Shown one piece after another: positions 12,624 to 24,273 of a DNA stretch of 64,000 nt. The first letter of the stretch is position 1, and every line of letters begins with the position of its first letter. Source of the DNA: Biscogniauxia marginata (lineage: Eukaryota; Ascomycota; Sordariomycetes; Xylariales; Xylariaceae). The stretch spans positions 372,001 through 436,000 of the forward strand of contig MU404064.1 in NCBI GenBank assembly GCA_022695795.1, given 5' to 3'. A program made the position numbers and the translations under genes. A model generated the notes under the pieces. It worked only from the letters and a program-made list of their open reading frames with translations. It had not been told where the DNA came from and ran no database searches.

Positions 12624-14105
12624 ACCGGGAGCATTACTGACCCGAAGGCGTTGAATACCACATACTAGTCCCAAGATCTTGACTGCAGCGGACTTGGCAG
12701 CATGGACCGTCATCACATGTATCAAAGTCTTTTAAATTCATTTTCTCCAAGCAGACGATGGATCACTCATACCGCTATACGATAACATTATTTCCCTTTG
12801 TTTGGGTAAGCATTCATTTTGATGATGGTTGGGGGAGCAGATTTGTGACGGAAAGCATACACGGATTCTTCTAAGTTCACACAGGGGTCTCAGCGTGGCG
12901 TTCCGGGGGGTTGGGCTTATACATTAAGGGTGGTTGGGATCGAGGTGTGCAAATGATTGGATTTAGCTTATGATTTACGAACCAAAATTTCCCAAGTCCT
13001 CGGTTACCTGAACCTATGCTTTCACCAATCACTGCGTACCGTTTATTATATAACAGCCGTTAGGTAGGAGTGTCCAGCTTGGTGTGGGCCTCTAGAATAC
13101 CCCTAGTGACCATCACGGGCTTGAAGCCATTAAGATCCCCCACGATGTGTAAGCTGAGAATTATATGACCTCAGCTACCGGGTAGCTTAGCTGGAGAACC
13201 CCGTAGCCGGCAAGACTTTTCCGACCCAGAGGATCTAGTCAGACCTCAAGTAGATAACTAGGAGGGATGAGAAAGACGAATCCGCAATCCTAGATTCAGC
13301 CATGTCCATAAGTCCCCCAATGGAGCTGTTCGTCTCGTGAGCCTATACTCGTGGTGAAAAATCTGATTGGTGGAAACTTAGTGGTGGGTATTCCTCCGCA
13401 AAGTAATCTTAGTCCACCCCATGTCTTGAAGTAGTAATCCTGGGGGGGAGGTCTCTCCTCCTCTCCCGCCTTTCCTGGGGAAAAAGCTAGCTAGTGAACG
13501 AAAATCTGGAGATGGAAAAAAAGGCTTGTTTTATTGTTGTTCTCGAACGGTGGGCGTGCTATTAGTGTAATCTATCAAACGTGGAAAATCTATAAACCAA
13601 GATCTATAAGGTCCGGCTCCATATTATATGGTATAGTCAAAGGTTAGGGTAACACGCGATGGTACCCAAAGTCTGCGATGACAGGTTACCGTCTCCCCTC
13701 CCTGGTTATTACGAATATTATATGTATGTATGCGACCCGGTCCCTCGGACCCCTCCCGCTCGCTGCAACGCTCGAGACAAAAAAGCGTAGAACGGTAGAC
13801 AAATGGAAACAAATATGGGGCTCGGAAGGCTTATGCGAACAAACGAATAGGGTAGTAGGAGGACTATACTGTACATTCGTGAGGGTGTGCGATCCTGGCC
13901 GGGGAGTAGGTATAAGGGCCGAAGCGTCCAACACTACCTACCTGGCGGAAGATATATATGTCGTCCCTCTGTCGTTTCTTTGCGTCTCTCTCTTTTTCTC
14001 TTCGCTTTCCCCTGTTCCCGCCTTTCAGTATTAGTGTTCTTCGTTGAAGCAACCTAGGCAAAATCCACAGTTGGTTGGCATATCCTACCATCAAGAACCG
14101 CAAAG
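12624..14105. other. intergenic region upstream of the sugar porter
   Basis: It holds the 3' flank of the regulator and the promoter of the MFS porter. Open frames around 13624-14127 on both strands are short and overlap each other. A pyrimidine-rich stretch lies just before the start codon region (13960-14040). I see no gene. Confidence 0.6.
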
Positions 14106-16058
14106 ATGGTAAGCTCAAAGAGGGCATACAACTGGTGAGATTTTCCCCCTACCCCTACCCCTACCTCTTCCCTCTTTTTCTTCCCGAGTTCCCATAAAAG
14201 AGCAGCATAATCTGATACGAGACATTCTTGTATAGGTACATCGCCTTGGTGGCGGCCATGTGCATGGTGCTCTATGGCTACGATGCTTCGGTTTTCAACG
14301 CCGCGCAGGGTTCGGATAACTGGCTGCTATGGTTCGACCTCGACCTCGTGAGTTATTCCGCTACCAAACATTCGTGGCAAGAGCTCATGTGGAACTGCGA
14401 CCCTCCAGAAAAGGGATGCGAACCTCATCGGGTTAGTGAACACGGCCTACACTATAGGCGCTATTATCGCCGGCTGGTTCTTGGGTGGCCCAACCGTAAG
14501 TTTTCCCCCCCTACGTACAAGCATGTATCTCCTACTGTTTCTGACGACGCTCTCCAGGCTGATTACTTCGGGAGGCGGGTCGGTATGGGAATAGGGTGCA
14601 TCGTGACCATCGTCGCCACCTTCCTGCAGGCGTTCGCCCCATGGCACAACCTAGGATGTTTCATAGGTGGTCGTGTCCTAATAGGCATTGGCCAGGGGCT
14701 GGCTCTCAGTACGTTAAGCGTATTCGAAACCACGAGTTAACGAATATTAATCTCTGCTCCCAGCTGCCGGGCCGACCTACATCGGCGAAATTTCGCCGCC
14801 GGAAATCCGGGGTAAGATCATGACGTTCTGGCAGATGTTCTACTCGGTCGGCTCCTTCATCGCCTACTGGATCGCGTTCGCGTGCAACGCGAACAAAGAG
14901 AAGCTCGGCCACTGGGACTGGCGGATGGTAGTCATCTTCCAGGTCCTCGTGCCGCTCATCATCGTGGTCTTGCTACCCTTCCAGCCGGAGTCGCCGCGCT
15001 GGTGGATCAAGCGCCGCGGTGATATCGAGCAGGCCAGGAAATGCCTGCGCAAGATCCGCGACACCGAGCAGGAAGTCGAAGACGAGATCCTGGCGATCCG
15101 CGAGGCCGTGGAGTTCGAGAAGGAGGCCGTAGGCGGCAGCCGGAGCTATCTCGCCCTGTTCCGGGACCCGTCCGTCCGTAAGCGGCTCTACCTTGCCTTC
15201 GTCATCAACGTCGGGCAGCAGCTCTCGGGGCAGGGCACACTCAACTCGTACTCGAGCGCCATCTACAAGAAGATCTGGACGTCGAGTGAGACCATCAACC
15301 TGATCAACGCGCTGAACGCCACGTTCGGCATTATATTTACCCTCAACGCGATGTGGACCGCCGACCGCTTCGGCCGGCGTTGGCTGCTGATCGTCGGTGC
15401 TATCGGTATGGCCGTCTGCATGCTGATAGTCCCTATTGTCGGCCTGAAGACTCCGGACGTCGTGTCCGCGGACGGAGCGTCGACCACGAAGACGCAGCCC
15501 GTGGGGATCTCCATTGTGTTCCTATTATTCCTCTTCATCTTCTTCTACAAGGTTAGTGTCTCATTGATTTACTCACAGCTTTACCCTCAACCCCTAACCC
15601 CCCTGTTTTTCCATCCCCACTAACGCAAGACGAAATCTTCGCAGCCATCCTGGGGCGCCACGGTCTGGATCTGGACGTCGGAGGTGTTTAGCATGAACGT
15701 GCGGGCGCAGGCTGTGGGTATGTGCTCGCAGATGCAGAACGTGGCCAACACGGTGTTCCAGCAGTTCTTCCCCATCTTCCTGGCCAACGAGGGACTCAAG
15801 TGCCTGTTCTTCTTCGCCGCCACCAATATCCTGCTTGCCGTGTTCGTGTACTACCTGGTCCCCGAGACCATGCGGGTACCGCTCGAGGAGATCGACGCGC
15901 TCTTCGGCGGTCAGAACCATGCCGAGAAGGGCGGGCAGCTACTCGGCGTGCCAGACGTGCGGCACGGCTCTGGCGCAGAAGAGAAGGGGGAAAAGAGCCG
16001 GCCCGAGACTGGAGCGCAGAGGAAGGAGGGGGAGACAGCCGAGATTCAGCAGGTGTAA
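14106..16058 (+). CDS. MFS sugar porter (hexose/oligosaccharide-type transporter)
   Basis: Six exons: 14106-14134, 14236-14347, 14409-14495, 14558-14708, 14764-15551 and 15645-16058, giving 526 aa. This is a 12-helix sugar transporter of the plasma membrane, probably a proton symporter. Family signatures are all present: YGYDASVF in helix 1, GGPTADYFGRRVG after helix 2 (residues about 73-85), GRVLIGIGQG, PESPRWWIKRRG (about 201), QQLSGQGTLNSY in helix 7, ADRFGRRWLL, and PETMRVPLEEID after helix 12 (about 462). The hydrophilic tail is charged and low-complexity. The start MVSSKRAYNW is the usual one for this family, with the first exon only 29 nt. Intron 1 contains a C-rich tract (CCCCTACCCCTACC, 14150-14165). 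The substrate cannot be told from sequence. It follows a Zn2Cys6 regulator on the same strand. Confidence 0.93.
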
Positions 16059-16952
16059 GCTTAGGATATTCACAAATTTCTTTTGCAAACGTTTTATGAT
16101 ATGGACTAGAATGATGATGATGAGTAATGGATAAACCTGAAAGTGAATACGAATTCGAGTCTAGAAATAATATGGAAAGATTTGACATTTGCCTGATCGA
16201 CTATATTCGCGATCTGATGTTCTTCGCTTCTAGTATCGGTGCTCCGTACGGTCTGAAGCAATCACTCACGAGAAACAATAACCCACGGGATCCCCGTTAG
16301 TGCAACAGTGAATTCTCTCGGTGAAATAACGAGTTCAATCGGGCGTTTCTATACCTCTATAAAAGCTAAACTGAACTACTTGTAAGCCATTTCACTAAAC
16401 AGCCTACTAGGTTAAGTAACTACTAGACGATGTCTGAGTTTTAATAGGAGAATCGTATAAGATTTTATGGACCTTGCCGGCGAATTCTCAGTTAAAGTTT
16501 ATGTCAGCAACTATAGGATTGAATATAAATGTATTTGTTAGGCAAGGCAAGGCAAGGCTCGTTCTTGTACGGTGCAGTTGTCGCGAGTCTGTAATTGCAG
16601 GCTCAAACAGCTTTATACCCAAAGTCCGTTCACAAGCCGATCAGTTGGGTCGGTAGCCGAGTGGTTGCCGATCTGGGGAGATCTAAATAGTCGGGGGAAG
16701 CTCCGGCTCTAGTTCGCACTCTGTAATGAGTTGATTGGTCTATAGTGCCGGCTGAATAGTCCCCAGCCACCGTTGCAAAATACAACGGGTATGGTCAGTG
16801 TGGGGATTTCGATGGCGACACCTATAACATTCAACTACATCTACGAACTCAACTTCTCATCGCGCATTCTTGATAAATATTGTTTACACAAGAGGCCAGA
16901 GGTGTGTGATTGCGGATGAATAGAAAGAGATCGATCAGACTTGACTAGCACC
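16059..16952. other. intergenic region with decayed tRNA-like stretch
   Basis: The stretch holds three GGCAA copies in tandem (16541-16558) and, at about 16650-16725, a sequence with a good Pol III A-box-like TAGCCGAGTGG. The matching B box and cloverleaf are poor, so no tRNA is called. No protein gene is seen. Confidence 0.5.
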
Positions 16953-18398
16953 ATGCATCGAATAATCGATGATTTCGTCTTCATCACTCATGGCAATGAC
17001 GACGACGACAACGCCGGGCAGACGGCAGCAATGGCGCGGTCCGAGCCGAAGTATCTGGACGAGATCAGTGAGTTCGTCGACAGTATTGCGGATGAGCTAT
17101 GGCCCGTCAACAAAACAATCCACGATAACCCAGAGCTAGGATATAAAGAGTTCATCGCACATGCGACCTTGACGAAATTCATGAAGGGCAAGCCGGGGTG
17201 GAAAGTCACCCCCTCAGTTTACGGGATGGAGACCGCGTGGGTTGCCGTCTTCGACAGTGGGGGCAAGGGGCCGGTCGTATCCTTCAATGCTGAAATGGGT
17301 ATGTTATATCCAAATACGTGAGCTATATGGTTTACTGACCGGCCAGGGTAGACGCATTAGAAGGAATTGGACATGCATGTGGCCATAATCTGATTGCTAC
17401 CGCGTCAGTGACCGGTGCACTAACGACAGCTGAATTGATCAAAAGGCACAAATTGGGAGGCAAAGTGGTTCTGTTTGGGACGCCAGCAGAAGAAGGTAAG
17501 TTCATGGCTAATAAGGCGTTCGGGCTAAGCTGCTATTCGCAGCTTAGTATGATCATGTATCTGACCTATAGTAGGAGGAGGTGGAAAGATCAGACTCCTT
17601 GAAGCAGGGGCTTACCGTGATCACAAAGTCGATATCAACCTGATATCTCACCCTGGTATCACTAGAGATGGGGCGCTCGTTCGGACAGCCGCATACACGG
17701 CATTCAAGGTCGAGTATTTCGGCCGCGAGGCCCACGCAGCAGCAAGTCCGTGGCTGGGAATAAACGCGCTCGACGCTTTGATCACGGCATACAACGCGCT
17801 GTCCGTACTTCGCCAGCAGACGATGCCGGGGGACGTGATACAGGGCAACATCACCGACGGCGGCGTGCGGCCCAACGTCATACACGCGTACACGGCCGGG
17901 AACTTCGTCGCGCGGGCCAACACGCAGGCGCGGCTCGTCGAGCTGAAGAAGAAAGTGGACGCCTGCTTCGAGGCGGGGGCGTCGGCGACGGGGGCGACGC
18001 TCAAGGTGACGCCAGTGCAGTCGTACGCGGACCACGTGCCCAACAGGGTGCTCGCGGGCCGCTACCGGCGGTACTTCAACGAGCTCTCGCCGCCGCACAA
18101 GATCTCGGAGAACGACGACGTGGACGAGATCCAGGGGCGCACCATGGCGAGCACGGACCAGGGCGACGTGAGCTACGCGATGCCGAGTCTCAGCCCGGGG
18201 TTTTCGATCCCGGCCGGCCCCGAGGGCAACGGGCCCCACAGCCCGGACTTTGCGCAGGCGTCCGGGACCAGGGTCGCGTTCGAGAGGGCGCTGCGAGTGG
18301 GTAAGTCGCTGGCGGGCGTGGCGATAGATGTCTTGAGCACGGAGGGTCTACTTGACGAGGTGAAAAGGGCCTGGGAGAGAGAGATAGGGGCAACATGA
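16953..18398 (+). CDS. M20-family amidohydrolase/peptidase (PM20D2-like)
   Basis: Three exons: 16953-17298, 17352-17495 and 17575-18398, giving 437 aa. Members of this metallopeptidase family hydrolyse amide bonds of small substrates such as dipeptides or N-acyl amino acids with a two-metal centre. Visible signatures are the N-terminal helix with NPELGYKEFIAH, the metal motif AEMDALEGIGHACGHNL split by intron 1, the catalytic glutamates in GTPAEEGGGGK split by intron 2, the dimerisation-domain motif FGREAHAAASPWLGINALDA, and near the end STDQGDVSYAMPSLSPGF. Where related proteins often have a His-Pro in the last motif, this one reads Ser-Pro. The start could also be the in-frame ATG at 17031 (MARSEPKYLDE), since the first 26 residues contain a poorly conserved DDDD-rich tail; there is no clear signal peptide. 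Bases 17820-18300 are much more G+C-rich than exon 1. Confidence 0.88.
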
Positions 18399-19118
18399 GT
18401 GTCAGCTCGCGGGCTAAGCAGTATACCTACATTTAAAGTGGTTATATAGGTAGGTAATAGTTGAGACAAGTTGTTGTCCATCTAATGTCCGTCTGGTGAG
18501 ATTGGTTAGTGGATAGGGTAGTATGAATATGTGTTGACTGGTGTCGATACGCAGTTACAATCTACCAACTACCCAGGTTGGAGGGGATAGAGGAATTGGT
18601 GATGGGCGTATTAATAGTGATGAGTATTGGTGTCAGGAAATGTTAGGAGACGCTAGGTAGGTACCTAAGAAGCTGATAACTGCATGTGCTTATAACTGTA
18701 CATACAGAGAGGTACGTACTGGTACCTGTGCTAATGTAGGTACTTATCTTAGGCACGCTAAGGCTAGTGGTGGAACTTACTAAATAGCGTAGCACGTGGT
18801 GATAACGGGAAAAGTTCCACCCTCGATAACAAGACGGATCTGCTGCTGCACGACATTGACATAACCGCGCAGACTGCAGACTGTGCAGACGGGTTTGCGA
18901 GTTGTTGCCCACCGACGAGAAATGGAACAGCACGGGATCTGAACCATTACGATTACATCCTCCTTACCCCTCTTCCCGAACGTGCCTGTACAACGATTGC
19001 CGATTCCACCAGCTTGATTGAAAGCTCTGCGCCCGTGGCATTCCTGCGCCGTCGCCATCTCCAACACTCTCGTCTCGTCTTTTTCTTCCCGTCTTTTCTG
19101 GGCACAACCAAATGTGCA
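18399..19118. other. intergenic region
   Basis: This is the 3' flank of the M20 gene and the promoter of the next gene. It is rich in TAGGTA-type words (TAGGTAGGTAA at about 18447-18457, TAGGTAGGTACCTAA at 18654-18668, and more up to 18750). No gene is seen. Confidence 0.6.
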
Positions 19119-21465
19119 ATGGGCAAGAAAAACAACAAGAAACTCGCCACGGCTGAGTCTCCGGCTTTGGAGTCTCCAGCTCCTACTCCGCCGGCCTCGA
19201 CGAGAAAAAAGAACAGGGCCGCCTTTGCCATGCCACCGCCCTTGTCTTCCTCGGCACTTGTCATCTGCAGGAACAAGTACGTTGTTTGTTCACTGAGCCG
19301 TTTGTCTGATGACCTGCAACACTCACTAACCTCCCTCGACTCCCCCCGCGGCCAGGCATTGGCGATACATCTCTTCTTTCCATGGGCCATGGCTGCAGTT
19401 GCCCCTCGAAGTGCTCGAGACGCTCGCGAATGCGAACTACTACATGCCTCTCCCGCGTCCCGTCGACCCGGCTGTCTTCTATGATCTCGTCAAGATAAGG
19501 CAGCTCGTCGACGGCGCAACCGACCTGGCTGTACGCGCTGCCAATGGCATAACATCGTCTGCTCTGTCCACTTCGCTGGCCGGCGGAGCGGCGCATCACA
19601 TGCAGGCCTTGGGTCTGGGATTCGGGAATACCGGCGGCGCAAAACTCAGTCCTGAAAGGAGGTTCCGCATGAGGGAACAGGCCACCCAGAAGCTGTCGCG
19701 CGCCTACCACCTTGACGAGATTGCTTCGAGTGTCGCTACTATGCAGTCGACTTCCACTTTGGAGAACGTGGCCGGGCTTGTATTACAGCGAGCCCCCAAC
19801 GACCCTGACGCCAACTATGTCCATTTCTTCCACGAGAAGATTCCCTCGAGGCAGCTTGCTGAATGTACAGACCTCCGAGTATTGGACCTGATCATTGGGC
19901 AGCGGCCCTCCGAGTGCGAACCACTGAGAACGCGCGCTATTGTCCGGATGTTTAAGGATGATTTTGATGGCGCCGTCCAAGATCTAACAACTGCCCTTAA
20001 CGTCTACAGGCTGCAACGGCCACCACACAAACCCACGGCCGAAGAAATCATGCAAGTGGAGCGCAGAACTGGAAGACGTCGGGACAACCCCCCACTTGAT
20101 GAGAGAGACCAGCCGAGCAGCACGGAAGTCCAGCTTCTGTTTCAACGAGCTGGCTGCTACCTCACCCTAGCTTGCGATCATGTTGAATTTGCGCTTTCAA
20201 ATCCTTCTACTGGTCAGAGCGGACATGCACGAAATGGAACGAATGATACTAGTAATTGTAATGCTCATGGCACCACCGAGGGCGAGGGTGAGGCCGATGG
20301 CGATGGCGATGGCGGTGGTGATGGTGAGCGTGGTCATACGCCGCACAGCCCAAAGCCGCCTCCCGAGGATACAGGCCCTACAAAGAAACAACTTGAAAGT
20401 CGCAAAACAGTTCGCGTCTATGCAAAGCGTGCTTTACGAGACTACATGGAATATTTCAAACACTTTCACTACTCGCCGAACTTGCCAATCGAAGTATCAG
20501 ATGATTTCAGTCGTCAGGTAAACCAGGCGACCCATCGAAATAAGAGGTATTATGGCCAATCCCGCTGGTCAACCCAAGATCCAAACAGTCCAACGGATAG
20601 CTCAGCTAGTCATACGATATACGCATTGGCATCGCTGTTCTCCGCCACGCCCCCGGCAGATCTACCGCCTTATCCTTCGACCGAGCTTGTATCGACCAGT
20701 TCTGCCACCTTCGATTCTATTGAAACTACAACCGAGGTTGTCACCTACCATCCACTACTTACCGACGCTCTACATTCGCTTCTCCTCTGCCACACGCTCA
20801 TTCAAACATCAGCGAAGGAGCTACAGCGCCATGCGCACATGGTTGCCCGCCTGGCTCGTCTAGCGGATGGGTATCCCGTATTTCAAGCGAGTCGGTCACC
20901 CGCCCGCGCAGACTGGATTGAAGTACTTCGGCGCGCTGAAAATTGGATCGAGCTCTCGTCAAGCTGGGAAGACCTTTGCGCCCCTGCCCCGCTGCCGACA
21001 CCGCTGCCAGCCAACGGTGTTTCCGCGGCGACTGCTAACGTCAATGCTCTGTCTATCACCAGCGGTGCGAGTCCTACCAAGATAGAAGAGCAGCGTAAGG
21101 AGCGAATGCGGCATCAGGCCATTATTGAGGCACTCGAGGACGAGCGCGTCAATGACGAAGCTAGCTTCAAGGCGGCAATTCTGGCCCGGCAACGGAGAGC
21201 CGAGGCAGATCACGCTAATTCTACCCACGGTGTTCCTCCCAACCCGAATGCTGTTCCGAAGCGGTGGGCTGTGGACGACGGAAGGGAATACCCCATCTTA
21301 ACCGAGCGTGCCGAGGCGGTTGCCAGATGGGTTCGGGAGGCGCCAACCGGATCTGTTACCGGCAGCAGCAAGCGGAAGAAAAAGTCAGGGGCTTCGAAAA
21401 AGGTTGCAGTTGTCGACATACGTGATTCAACTGATAATTTGTCTGAGCTGGTTTCTACTACTTAA
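19119..21465 (+). CDS. conserved ascomycete protein of unknown function, TPR-like region
   Basis: Two exons: 19119-19276 and 19356-21465, giving 755 aa. The N-terminus is basic and Ala/Pro-rich (MGKKNNKKLA). The intron splits the conserved stretch NKHWRYISSFHGPWLQLP. The body is helical. One part resembles TPR repeats (LRTRAIVRMFKDDFDGAVQDLTTAL, near 19930-20010, and the helices around 20130-20190). An acidic low-complexity insert of Gly, Asp and Glu lies at 20280-20330, and the C-terminus has a Lys-rich patch (SKRKKKSG). I recognise the protein as widely conserved in filamentous ascomycetes but know of no assigned function. It has no signal peptide or membrane helix, so it is probably cytosolic or nuclear. 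It lies alone on its strand between the M20 gene and the cellulase. Confidence 0.85.
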
Positions 21466-24273
21466 AAAGGACTAATTACGAGCGACAAAACATCTTGGCA
21501 GAATGCAAAATCTTGTCTGTATATAGCATATAACACTCATGTAGTACACTCTATTGCGAGATGAGCATACAACTTGGAAGTAGTCGGCGCCCTTGCATCT
21601 GAGCACTTGGGCACGTCGATATCTGACGGTCAGCTGGCAAAGGATTTCTATGCAGTGCCTGTCCATTCGATTTGTCGGAAAAATGCTCCCCCCAAGGACT
21701 TTCATTCTTTGCTTCATGTTTCATATGCCCCTGGTACGCCTCGGGCCCTGGTAAATAACGGGAAGCAGAAGCAAAGGACCGCTATTCGCAACGCCACTGA
21801 CTAAACATCACATCGTCAGGGCCCAAATTTGGACCCCTGGAAGTGATAGTATGATAGAGCTTTCGTCCTTCCTAGGTAAAGTCCCACATACCACACTGAA
21901 GGCTAGAATATATACTAGGATGATAATCCTATGATATGATGGGTATACAAATATATGCCCACTATTTATCCTAACTTCCTCATACGCCTACAGTCTGTCC
22001 GGCGAGACCCCTGAAATATAATGCTTAATTTGCATTTAAGGGAGCCTCTTCATGAATTATCCGATCTGCACGCACGTTTCTCGAGCGCCGGGTCTCCTCT
22101 TCCTCGGGATATTTTTTTGCGTTGCTTTAATCTATATTGACTGCAGATTACGGACGAACCGAGACAATTTATTTGGCCGTCAACTCGGTCTCCGCGCTAT
22201 ATAACATCGGATCGCGCTGCCGCCAATGACCCCATTTTACTATAACATACTCCAGTGCTGGGTTTCCCCGATGGATCGACGACGACCTACTATATGCGTG
22301 AAGGTAGAGATGGTAGTGGAGGAGCTGTTGGCGAATCAGAGCCTCCCACCCTTCCTAACTTGGTTGGATATGCAGTTCCTGGAAACGTAGCACCCGGGCA
22401 CTCTAGAAATCGGCATCGTGAATCCTATGTTCGGAAGCTTCGGTGAGAGCCTCAAGGTTCGTGATAGAGGTTGATGTGAGTCTTGACGATCTTGCTCTAG
22501 CCACAAGCAAGCTGGTTTGTGTGCCAGTTGCCCCGTTGAGTGGCTGAAGACATTTATAGTAACTGTTTTCTCTGCCTATTTACCTATGTATTATGTAGAC
22601 AGGTTTGTCTCATGGGGAGAAGCTGGGAGAAGTGTTTTCCATACTCCCAGAAATTACACTGGGTATGTTATCCCTATCATCTTTACGGATTATAGCAGCA
22701 AGAATAAGTAGCAATAACTAATTTCCTGGTACTAACATTGTTCCCCGCTCACGAGAAGCAAGCAAAGTTTTCTTTTCCCCTTCTCTCCCCCCTTCCCCCT
22801 TTTTCTTATGCTACAAATCACCCCATACCTAGAGAAGTGCTTCCTCTACATAGCGGGGCCAAGACTGGCGAGAAGGACCGTCTACCCGAACGGTCTGAGC
22901 CACTAGCTACAGCGCGGGACCGAGTTCAACGGCGGCCGGTGAGCGTTTGGCTGCGATAACTTCAAATCCTCTTTCCTACCCCGTATGTTGAACGGTAGCG
23001 AGCGCATGACCTTGGTGTCCTCTACTCATTTCTCCCCCTCCGAGCCGCTCCATCTCCATGCTACCGATCTACGTCGGCCAAGGCGTCGAGTAATCCCACC
23101 ACCCAGGTTCTGCGCGAGGGAACAATATATCGTTAATGTACGACGTTCATTTCCTGGGTTTGTTTCAGTCTGAACTGTCGTGGACCCCCCGTCATCGTAC
23201 GCACTTGGCTTTCTTGGCGTAAGGAACCGGCCACTCAGGTACTACCGCACACATACATAGGTATCTAGGTATAAGCTTGGCTTTGTCTGTTTTGTCTCCA
23301 CGAGTACCCTACGGGATCGTCGAACCAGCAGCGTGCGGGGTCTTCGAGTCGTTTATGTAGCTCGGATGAGTATCCCTTTGCGGAGAAACCCTGCAAATCT
23401 GGGGGACCCATCTTCAATTATCCCTTCCCCATTATTCTCGCCTCGAGTGGCCGTACCGTCGTACCGATGAGTTGGAAGTCTTCCTCCTGAATAGTATTGT
23501 GATACATATGTGAGCAGGTGGACAAGACGGCACTTCGCAAGCATGACTCTCGGGGACCCTGTCACCTTACACGGCAGTCCGCAGCCTTAATCACATTTCC
23601 TTGGCCTATAGTCCCCATCTACTTGCTATCTTTGGCATATTCGGCCAACCGCCTCCGTTGCGCTGGGGAAAAGCCTCCAATCAGGTCCGGGCAGCGCGTC
23701 CACTTTGGGGTGGACCTCAATCTATTCACACCAAAGCAGTTAATCAATTTCCGTGCGCTGCCATGATCTAGGGTGGCATGGAGGTCCTTGCGCTCGCCTT
23801 CTACTATAGACTACGTCCAAGCTTGAAGCGTGAGGGAAGGGCATTGAGAAAGCGCGCCTGGTGACCATGCCTCACATGTATCCTACGAGGTTGTCGCAAA
23901 GATCGGCGCCTCGATAGCCTACTAAAGACTTTGGCCTCCTTCCCGTGGTCGCTGCACCACACAGACTCGAACATGAACAGCTTGGTATTAGGACGTTATT
24001 CTCGGCCCGCCAGCCGGAACACGGTCCCTCAAGAAACATGGGCGGTGGAAAGCTTCGCTTACTTCCTCACGAGGAGTGGTGGTATGATAGGTCGTCACCT
24101 TGTTAAAAGGGACTTGGACTAGGGTTCTGACCTCGAACCCAAACAGCTCTCCTGACATAATGGCTGTTTCTATATAAGACTGTCGTCTCACTCTCTTTCG
24201 GAATCCTGCTTCATGATCACATCATCCCCTCGAGCTATTATTTCATAGGCCGCTCACGACAGCCCAGTTCACT
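21466..24273. other. long intergenic region upstream of the cellobiohydrolase gene
   Basis: The stretch is 2.8 kb long. Its right part must hold the cellulase promoter. Open frames (for example 22255-22446 and 22738-22959) are short, lack recognisable products and mostly lack good starts. AT-rich words such as TATATAC occur near 21905-21960. No gene is seen. Confidence 0.6.
24171..24178 (+). promoter_or_regulatory. TATA box of the cellobiohydrolase gene
   Basis: TATATAAG lies 96 nt (end to start) upstream of the ATG at 24274, a usual distance for a highly transcribed fungal cellulase gene with a short leader. The assignment is by sequence and position only. Confidence 0.5.

Noticed and set aside
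16645..16730. tRNA-like stretch with A-box TAGCCGAGTGG
   Set aside because: The anticodon stem closes with a loop of only four bases, the T-arm/B-box is poor, and acceptor ends do not pair. At best a decayed tRNA.
17553..18304. Antisense and shifted frames (228 and 184 aa) over the M20 gene
   Set aside because: Low-complexity Arg/Ala/Val translations of G+C-rich coding DNA; the sense frame carries all M20 motifs.
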